Position numbers and translations under genes: made by a program
Assembly (NCBI GenBank): GCA_934454035.1
Contig: CAKSFY010000110.1
Span: forward strand, 1-7,493
Direction of reading: 5' to 3'
Length of the DNA: 7,493 nt
DNA from: an uncultured Clostridia bacterium
GTDB lineage: Bacteria > Bacillota > Clostridia > UBA1381
The notes under the pieces: generated by a model
The model's database searches: none
The model's input: only the letters and a program-made list of their open reading frames with translations
Told to the model about the DNA's origin: nothing
Shown: piece by piece, positions 1 to 5,215 of the stretch
Numbering within the stretch: position 1 is the stretch's first letter
Layout of the letters: each line of letters starts with the position of its first letter

Positions 1-1477
1 GTCCGAGCTTAATATTTTTAATGCCCAAATGCAGCAGGGTCAGCAGAATGCAGACTGCCTTTTGCTCATACCACGAGAGCACCATCGAAAGCGGCAGCTC
101 ATTTATTCCGCACCCAAAGGCTTCCGCCAGCGCAGCCGCAACCTTAATCGCACTGTAGGCGTCATTGCATTGACCCATATCCATAATTCTGGGCAATCCT
201 CCGATTTCACCGAGATCAAGATCATTAAAGCGATACTTTCCGCACGCAAGCGTAAGAATAATCGTATCCTTCGGAGTCATCTTAACAAAATCGGTGTAAT
301 AATTTCTTCCCGGTCTCGCTCCGTCGCAGCCGCCAACCAAAAAGAAATGCTTTATCGCTCCGTCCTTTACCGCTCCGACAACCTTATCGGCAGCAGCCAA
401 AACCGCTCCGTGCCCAAAGCCTGTCATAACTTCACCACCGCCGTTTATGCCCGTAAATTCCTTATCCTCCTCAAATCCGCCGAGTTCAAGAGCTCTGTTG
501 ATAACCTCGGTAAAATCTCTGTCTACATGCACAATTTCCGGATAAGATACTACTTCGGTTGTAAAAACTCTGTCGGCATAGCTTGACTTTGGCGGCATCA
601 GGCAATTCGTGGTAAAGAGTATCGGTGCAGGCAAATCTGCAAATTCTTTTTGCTGATTTTGCCATGCAGTCCCGAAGTTCCCTTTCAAATGTCCGTATTT
701 TTTCAATTCCGGATACGCATGAGCAGGCAGCATTTCGCCGTGAGTATATACATTTATCCCCTTGCCCTCGGTCTGTTCAAGCAAAAGCTTCAGGTCAAGC
801 AAATCGTGACCGGATATAACGATAAACGGACCTTTTTCCACTTTAAGCGGAACCTTTGTCGGTTTCGGAGTTCCGAAAGTCTCCGTATTGGCACGATCCA
901 GCATTTCCATGCCGATAAGATTTATTCTGCCGACCTCCATAACCACCGGTAAAAGCTTTTCCATATCCCAATCGTAGCTGATTGCACGAAGCGCCTTAAT
1001 AAAAAACTCTGTCAGCTCATCACTGACATACCCGAGCAGCTCCGCATGATATGCATATGCAGCCATTCCCCTTATGCCGAACAAAATAAGAGATTTAAGA
1101 CTGCGGATATCCTCGTCCGCGTTCCATATAAGCGACATATCATATTCATCATTATTTCCGCAGGGAGAGCTGCAGGAAGCACATCTCGGCACGAGCCTGT
1201 ATTTTTCCTCTTTTACTCTTTCAATTAAATTATTAATTGTTTCTTCATTAAAATTAACATTTGTTACTGTGGTGAAAAGTCCCTCCGTAATAAGCTTTCT
1301 CACATTTTCTCCCGGAGATTTCTTACCCGTTGCTCTTGCAAGAGCGATAAGCTCGCCTGTCAGCTTATCCTGCAAATTTGCCACCTCTGCGGTCTTGCCG
1401 CAAACACCGGCACGTCCCATGCAGCCTGCACAGCCTGCTGTCTGCTCACACTGAAAACAAAACATTTTATTATCCAT
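1..1477 (-). CDS. hcp: Hybrid cluster protein (hydroxylamine reductase-type), 3' end cut by window edge
   Basis: The reading frame is open from an ATG at 1477 to the left edge, giving 492 residues without a stop. The family is about 520-550 residues, so only a few dozen C-terminal residues are missing. Hcp is a cytoplasmic iron-sulfur protein of anaerobes; it was first assayed as a hydroxylamine reductase and is now linked to nitric oxide reduction and nitrosative stress defence. The N-terminus carries the cubane cluster cysteines as C7-X2-C10-X8-C19-X6-C26, with an extra C16. All eight expected ligands of the hybrid Fe-S-O cluster are visible: H224, E248, C292, C384 (the persulfide cysteine, in GGCDGARPGR), C412, C437, E471 and K473. 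Their spacing follows the Desulfovibrio enzyme with a steady offset of 20-23. A second cysteine group lies at C99, C102 and C106. The ATG is supported by GAAAGGAG nine bases upstream. It lies downstream of the SLH gene on the same strand but is separated from it by a terminator. Family assignment is near certain; the physiological substrate is not shown by sequence. Confidence 0.97.
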   Translation of the reverse strand, partial: MDNKMFCFQCEQTAGCAGCMGRAGVCGKTAEVANLQDKLTGELIALARATGKKSPGENVRKLITEGLFTTVTNVNFNEETINNLIERVKEEKYRLVPRCASCSSPCGNNDEYDMSLIWNADEDIRSLKSLILFGIRGMAAYAYHAELLGYVSDELTEFFIKALRAISYDWDMEKLLPVVMEVGRINLIGMEMLDRANTETFGTPKPTKVPLKVEKGPFIVISGHDLLDLKLLLEQTEGKGINVYTHGEMLPAHAYPELKKYGHLKGNFGTAWQNQQKEFADLPAPILFTTNCLMPPKSSYADRVFTTEVVSYPEIVHVDRDFTEVINRALELGGFEEDKEFTGINGGGEVMTGFGHGAVLAAADKVVGAVKDGAIKHFFLVGGCDGARPGRNYYTDFVKMTPKDTIILTLACGKYRFNDLDLGEIGGLPRIMDMGQCNDAYSAIKVAAALAEAFGCGINELPLSMVLSWYEQKAVCILLTLLHLGIKNIKLG

Positions 1478-1486
1478 AATAATTTT

Positions 1487-1494
1487 CTCCTTTC
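1487..1494 (-). promoter_or_regulatory. Ribosome binding site of hcp
   Basis: On the minus strand the sequence GAAAGGAG lies nine bases before the ATG at 1477. It fixes the hcp start there rather than at the in-frame Met5, which has no such site at the right distance. Confidence 0.85.
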
Positions 1495-1513
1495 AAAAAA
1501 CGGTGTATAGTCA

Positions 1514-1543
1514 ATTATAAAATTCTGAAAAATCAGATTTCAT
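1514..1543 (-). promoter_or_regulatory. Probable sigma-A-type promoter of hcp
   Basis: Reading the minus strand, ATGAAA (1543-1538, four of six matches to TTGACA) is followed by an 18-base spacer and a perfect TATAAT at 1519-1514. Transcription would begin near 1507, giving a leader of about 30 bases that contains the ribosome binding site. The -35 box is only fair, which suits a gene needing an activator. A short dyad fills much of the spacer. A second TATAAT lies further upstream near 1640 but has no recognisable -35 box. Confidence 0.5.
1524..1537. promoter_or_regulatory. Operator-like dyad inside the hcp promoter spacer
   Basis: The sequence TCTGA-AAAA-TCAGA is a perfect 5-bp inverted repeat with a four-base centre. 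It lies between the proposed -35 and -10 boxes, where a bound regulator could block or remodel the promoter. The position is suggestive, but a 5-bp dyad in AT-rich DNA can arise by chance. I cannot match it to a known regulator site. Confidence 0.3.
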
Positions 1544-1655
1544 GCAGTTTTTATTTGTTAATATATGATAGTTTTCCTCCGATTTTTCTTCCTCCGCATA
1601 CCGTTACTGCATTGTCTGATTTAGCTTACGAACCGATTATACAACAGCCAACAAA

Positions 1656-1685
1656 AAAAGTATGTTGCAAATACAACATACTTTT
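1656..1685 (-). terminator. Intrinsic terminator of the SLH protein gene
   Basis: A perfect 12-bp inverted repeat (arms 1656-1667 and 1674-1685, six-base loop) starts about 20 bases past the stop codon of the SLH gene. On the minus strand the right side of the stem runs into seven consecutive T residues, as in a Rho-independent terminator. The stem is AT-rich, so termination may be partial, with some read-through into hcp possible. Confidence 0.7.
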
Positions 1686-1705
1686 AAAAAATTTTTGGAA
1701 ATTTT

Positions 1706-3730
1706 TTATCTTGTTAAATAATTATAAACCATAACGAGAGCTTCGGCACGGGTTATGTTCTCTGTCGGATTCAGCTTGTTGTCATACCCTTTTACAATTC
1801 CCAGTCCTTTTGCAATAGCGCAATATCCGTATTTATCTTTTGATATTTGATCACTGTCGTCAAAATTGCAGATATAAATTCCGTCTATTTCGGCAACCTC
1901 TTTTATTCCCATGGCACGCAGCAAATAGCAAATTGCGGTTTCTCTTTCTACAGGTTCTGCCGAGTTCTCTTCTTCTTTGCTTATTATTCTTCGGTTAATC
2001 ATAGTTTTGTAAACCGGAATATATTCGTCAGGTCTGTAATACCCGAAAACTCCCGAATACACAAGCTTTAAAAAGTCGCCCTGAGTTATCTTCTCGTCAG
2101 GCTTCAGAGACGTTCCGTCCAGCCGGATTCCGTAATCGCACAAAGTATCTGCGATGTTTTTTATCCAATGACCGTTTATATCGTCATAATATTTTATTGC
2201 CGTATCCGTCTCATCGGCTATTTTTCCGCCAAAAGCGTCTATTCTTATAATGTAGATATTCTGAGTATAGCAAAGAGTATACATATCATCAGAGTCTGTC
2301 GAAATAATATACAAAAGCTTTGCCGGATATGCCTTATACGCAGCAGCTGCGGCGTCATCTGCGGAAATTATATTTTCAGGCTTCGGCATCTTTGAAATGT
2401 CCTTATCCCAATCTATATTAACGCTTTCTATTCTGTTTTTCCTGCTGTTCCACGAAGCCGATATTGTGTTATTTGTATAAGGAATATTGTTTACAAGTCT
2501 TGTATAAACCGATTTTACCTCGGAAGTATCACATTCGGAAAGCTTATCGCCGTAATATTTTTTCAAAAAATCATATGCAGGCTTTGCGTCCTCTCTGTCC
2601 TCCTGCGAACTGTCGGAGGAATAATGATAATAGCTCTGCATTTCCCCTGTTTTTGCATTAAAGTATGCGCTGATTGACGAATACTCACCATCTTTTTCCG
2701 ATTCGTCTATATAAACAGAAGTGAAGTATTCATCACCTGCTTTGTAGGTGTTGCTGCCGAGCTTTGACAAATCAATATTTTTATCAATCCCAAACTCCGG
2801 TTTTGCAATTACGGACCTGAAAAGCTCCTCTGGAGTTTTCAGTGCCGCCATATCGGTAAGCTCTTTAACTTCTTTCGGGGTAAGTCCGCTTCCGCCGCCC
2901 ATACCGCCGTCAGCAGCCGAAGCCTCTTTCTGCCCGTTCCGGTATATAATCGGGTCTTTTTCAGCTTCCTTAATTTCTTTTCCGCTTGCCGCGTCAATAT
3001 AAATATTTCCGTCTCTCACATATTCAAGAACGTATTTATCATCATAAGTTTTCCGATACTCCAGTTTAAACGGAGCTGCTTCGTTTAAAGCTTTTTCCGC
3101 ACTTTCGGTATCCATCGGCTTATAATCGTCGCCTACAGGAAGATATTCCTTTGAATATTCCCACGAGATTTCCGCAGAATCGGCAATATATCCGTCCTTT
3201 GTCTTTCTCACATGCACATAAGCACCGTTATCCTTAACCTCAACATCATGATATTTGCGTATGTAGTGTATATTATAGCCCGAATTCGGCAAAAGTGTAT
3301 AGTCACCCTCGTACGGAGTCCGCACAAGCTTATCCGAGTCATATTTTACAAGCTCCGGAACAAGCTGTGCAAGCAATTCATCAGCCACACCCTCAAGCTT
3401 ACCGATATCAAAGTTTTTGTCAATTTTAATTTCGTCCTCATCGGTGTACCAACTGTCGCAATTTTTACGATAGTTGGTGATGTTTCCGTAAGCGTCCGTT
3501 TCTACATCAATCGAATTTTCGTAATCGGTATCCCTCCACATAAAAGAATATGAAGTTACTCCGTTCTCGTCTGTTGCATAATTTGTTTCAAATTCCGACA
3601 ACTCCTCCGGCACATTTACTTTGTTTTTTACGGATACGAGTATCTCCTCCATTCCGCCGTCCGCAAAAACAACTCCCGATGCCGAAACAGTCATCGCGCC
3701 CGCAAGCATTGCGCTTATCAGTTTTTTCAT
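1706..3730 (-). CDS. Secreted YcdB/YcdC-like (PepSY-related) protein with C-terminal SLH repeats
   Basis: This 674-residue protein starts at the ATG at 3730. An in-frame TTG six codons upstream overlaps the ribosome binding site and is unlikely to be used. Residues 1-23 form a signal peptide: a Lys-Lys start, a hydrophobic core, and a VFA-D type cleavage site. Residues of about 27-255 and 300-505 look like two copies of one acidic, Tyr-rich beta-type module of the YcdB/YcdC kind. The copies share a pattern ending in a Pro-Met/Pro-Lys stretch, an Ala-rich helix, KL-Y, a Y-L-Y strand, and an IDA-x-GK turn. A Gly-rich linker (about 274-282) separates them. The C-terminus carries three SLH units at about 514-560, 570-608 and 622-672; only the last has the canonical ITRAE motif. 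SLH domains bind cell-wall polymers, so the protein is probably displayed on the surface. No catalytic motif is recognisable. The gene appears monocistronic, with its own promoter region and terminator. The SLH and secretion calls are firm; the module name is moderately sure and the function is unknown. Confidence 0.85.
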   Translation of the reverse strand: MKKLISAMLAGAMTVSASGVVFADGGMEEILVSVKNKVNVPEELSEFETNYATDENGVTSYSFMWRDTDYENSIDVETDAYGNITNYRKNCDSWYTDEDEIKIDKNFDIGKLEGVADELLAQLVPELVKYDSDKLVRTPYEGDYTLLPNSGYNIHYIRKYHDVEVKDNGAYVHVRKTKDGYIADSAEISWEYSKEYLPVGDDYKPMDTESAEKALNEAAPFKLEYRKTYDDKYVLEYVRDGNIYIDAASGKEIKEAEKDPIIYRNGQKEASAADGGMGGGSGLTPKEVKELTDMAALKTPEELFRSVIAKPEFGIDKNIDLSKLGSNTYKAGDEYFTSVYIDESEKDGEYSSISAYFNAKTGEMQSYYHYSSDSSQEDREDAKPAYDFLKKYYGDKLSECDTSEVKSVYTRLVNNIPYTNNTISASWNSRKNRIESVNIDWDKDISKMPKPENIISADDAAAAAYKAYPAKLLYIISTDSDDMYTLCYTQNIYIIRIDAFGGKIADETDTAIKYYDDINGHWIKNIADTLCDYGIRLDGTSLKPDEKITQGDFLKLVYSGVFGYYRPDEYIPVYKTMINRRIISKEEENSAEPVERETAICYLLRAMGIKEVAEIDGIYICNFDDSDQISKDKYGYCAIAKGLGIVKGYDNKLNPTENITRAEALVMVYNYLTR

Positions 3731-3739
3731 ATCAATCCA

Positions 3740-3745
3740 TCCTTT
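3740..3745 (-). promoter_or_regulatory. Ribosome binding site that decides the SLH gene start
   Basis: AAAGGA on the minus strand lies nine bases before the ATG at 3730. It overlaps the alternative TTG start at 3748, so the ATG is the better start. The ATG also gives a textbook signal peptide beginning MKKL. Confidence 0.75.
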
Positions 3746-3777
3746 CAAAATGTTTTACCTAATAAGTTAGACGATAT

Positions 3778-3806
3778 ATTTTAAAAAAAGTTCCCAAAAT
3801 ATTGAA
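3778..3806 (-). promoter_or_regulatory. Possible promoter of the SLH protein gene
   Basis: On the minus strand, TTCAAT (3806-3801) is followed by a 17-base spacer and TAAAAT (3783-3778). The -10 box has five of six consensus bases but the -35 box only three. Transcription would begin near 3771, giving a leader of about 40 bases. The -35 box lies on top of the opposite-strand -35 box of rmuC. This is a weak call in AT-rich DNA. Confidence 0.35.
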
Positions 3807-3830
3807 AATTTTTATAAAATAATGTATAAT
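3802..3830 (+). promoter_or_regulatory. Sigma-A-type promoter of rmuC
   Basis: TTGAAA (3802-3807), a 17-base spacer and a perfect TATAAT (3825-3830) make a strong housekeeping promoter. The expected start of transcription is near 3837-3838, which leaves a leader of only about 12 bases before the ATG. Confidence 0.75.
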
Positions 3831-3837
3831 ATTTTTC

Positions 3838-3843
3838 GGAGGG
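3838..3843 (+). promoter_or_regulatory. Ribosome binding site of rmuC
   Basis: GGAGGG lies six bases before the ATG at 3850 and fixes that start. It coincides with the predicted transcription start of the promoter just upstream. Confidence 0.8.
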
Positions 3844-3849
3844 ATACAA

Positions 3850-5133
3850 ATGGAATCTGTTATACTTATTTTAATAGCTGCAAATATATTGCTTACAATT
3901 ATTTTATTATTGTCAAAAGGCAAAAATGCCGATATTGAAACATTCAGACAGAGCATAAACGAAACCACGCAAATGTCGGTCAAAAACCTTGGTGAGCTGC
4001 TCTCGGAAAACCAAAAAAATTCTGATGAAAGACAAATGGATAAAATCAATGTCATGGATAAAAATATGACCGAAAAGCAGGAAAAAATGAACCAAACGCT
4101 TTCGAATTCCATGGCACAGATGGAAAATCGGCTAAAAACCCTCGAAACCGTCAATGAGCAAAAACTTGACAATATTCGCAATACCATAGAAAAAAGACTT
4201 GCCGCAATTCAGGACGACAGCAATAAAAAACTTGAGGATATGCGCAAAACCGTTGATGAAAAACTTCAGAAAACTCTTGAAGATAAAATGAACCGCTCCT
4301 TCGGCATAATCAGCGAGCGGCTGGAACAGGTATATAAAGGTCTCGGCGAAATGCAGACTCTTGCCGCCGGAGTCGGAGATTTAAAGAAAGTTTTGTCCAA
4401 TGTAAAAACAAGAGGTATTCTGGGCGAAATTCAGCTTGGTGCGATTTTGGAGGAAATACTCTCTCCCGAACAGTACGATATCAATATCGCAACGGTTCCG
4501 GGAAGCAAAAATGTAGTAGAATATGCAGTAAAAATGCCTGCCGACAATGACTCATTTGTGTATCTGCCAATTGACTCAAAATTTCCGGGCGATGCTTACG
4601 CCGCATTGCAGGACGCATACGAAAGCGGCAATCCCGATGAAGTCAAATCAAATCTGGCGGCATTGACCATGAGAATAAAAATGTGTGCAAAGGACATTCA
4701 CGAAAAATATGTGGAGGTTCCTTACACAACCGAATTTGCAATTATGTTTCTGCCGTTTGAGGGACTTTATGCCGAGGTTGTCAAAAGCGGAATGGTTGAA
4801 GTTCTTCAAAAAGACTACAAAGTAAATATCGCAGGTCCGAGCACAATGGCAGCGCTTTTGAACAGTCTGCAAATGGGCTTCCGGGCAATTGCAATTCAAA
4901 AGCGTTCATATGAGGCTTGGGAGGTTTTAAGTGCCGTCAAGTCGGAATTTGACACCTTTGCAAAGGTACTGGAAAGCACACAGAACCGAATTAATCAAGC
5001 CAATAAAGAACTGGACAAGCTTGTCGGCGTAAGAACAAGAGCAATCCAAAGAAAACTCCGCAGCGTAGAGCGAATGAGCAGCAGCGAAAAAGCGGAAGAA
5101 ATTTTAGCTATTGAAGAAAGTGATACTGAATAA
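3850..5133 (+). CDS. rmuC: RmuC-family DNA recombination protein
   Basis: The 427-residue product has the full RmuC layout. Residues 3-22 form a single hydrophobic membrane segment. Residues of about 25-165 are charged, heptad-rich and almost free of Pro and Gly, predicting a long coiled coil. Residues of about 170-400 form the RmuC domain. Conserved landmarks are NVKTRG (184-189), GEIQL (192-196), LPIDSKFP (239-246) and FLPFEGLYAEV (300-310). The D-x-K of IDSKFP, with E224 and E193 nearby, resembles the active site of PD-(D/E)XK nucleases, to which RmuC has been related; this assignment is an inference. E. coli RmuC limits recombination at inverted repeats, but its biochemical role is poorly known. 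The gene stands alone, with a strong promoter and a strong hairpin directly at its stop codon, divergent from the SLH gene and convergent with the mannosidase. Family membership is near certain. Confidence 0.95.
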   Translation: MESVILILIAANILLTIILLLSKGKNADIETFRQSINETTQMSVKNLGELLSENQKNSDERQMDKINVMDKNMTEKQEKMNQTLSNSMAQMENRLKTLETVNEQKLDNIRNTIEKRLAAIQDDSNKKLEDMRKTVDEKLQKTLEDKMNRSFGIISERLEQVYKGLGEMQTLAAGVGDLKKVLSNVKTRGILGEIQLGAILEEILSPEQYDINIATVPGSKNVVEYAVKMPADNDSFVYLPIDSKFPGDAYAALQDAYESGNPDEVKSNLAALTMRIKMCAKDIHEKYVEVPYTTEFAIMFLPFEGLYAEVVKSGMVEVLQKDYKVNIAGPSTMAALLNSLQMGFRAIAIQKRSYEAWEVLSAVKSEFDTFAKVLESTQNRINQANKELDKLVGVRTRAIQRKLRSVERMSSSEKAEEILAIEESDTE

Positions 5134-5183
5134 AAATGCGGCTGTTTAAAAAGTCAACCGACTTTTTAAACAGCCGCATTTTT
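5132..5183. terminator. Strong, probably bidirectional terminator after rmuC
   Basis: A perfect 24-bp inverted repeat (arms 5132-5155 and 5160-5183) with a four-base AACC loop begins inside the TAA stop codon of rmuC. The GC-rich block GCGGCTG is flanked by five A residues on one side and five T residues on the other, so the hairpin can end transcription from either direction. It is much longer than a typical terminator stem. Confidence 0.85.
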
Positions 5184-5194
5184 GAGGGGATAGG

Positions 5195-5215
5195 AAAAAA
5201 GCTCTCGGCTTTTTT
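5195..5215 (-). terminator. Terminator of the alpha-mannosidase gene
   Basis: A short stem of AAAAAAGC and GCTTTTTT with a five-base loop overlaps the mannosidase stop codon. On the minus strand it ends in six T residues. It is weaker than the neighbouring 24-bp hairpin at 5132-5183, which would act as a backup for minus-strand transcripts. Confidence 0.6.

Noticed and set aside
29..1454. Plus-strand reading frames across the left part of the window
   Set aside because: They lie opposite hcp, which is unbroken on the minus strand with every expected cluster ligand; the plus-strand products resemble nothing.
1551..1567. TTGTTAATATAT, resembling half of a Rex operator, upstream of hcp
   Set aside because: Only the left half matches TTGTTAA; the right half is far from TTAACAA. 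One half-site in AT-rich DNA is not evidence.
1559..1602. A 13-codon basic reading frame on the minus strand (MRRKKNRRK...) upstream of hcp
   Set aside because: It has no ribosome binding site of its own, is very short, and is explained by the AGGA-rich direct repeat CGGAGGAA found there twice.
1686..1705. A/T-only inverted repeat just after the SLH gene stop
   Set aside because: It consists of homopolymer runs with almost no GC, so the apparent pairing has little meaning next to the better hairpin at 1656-1685.
3731..3748. Alternative TTG start of the SLH gene at 3748
   Set aside because: It overlaps the AAAGGA ribosome binding site and would put six extra residues, including W and D, before a normal signal peptide.
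3759..4187. A 142-codon hydrophobic reading frame on the minus strand opposite the start of rmuC
   Set aside because: It is a shadow of the lysine- and glutamate-rich coiled-coil coding region, whose complement reads as Phe, Leu and Ser. It also runs through the rmuC promoter.
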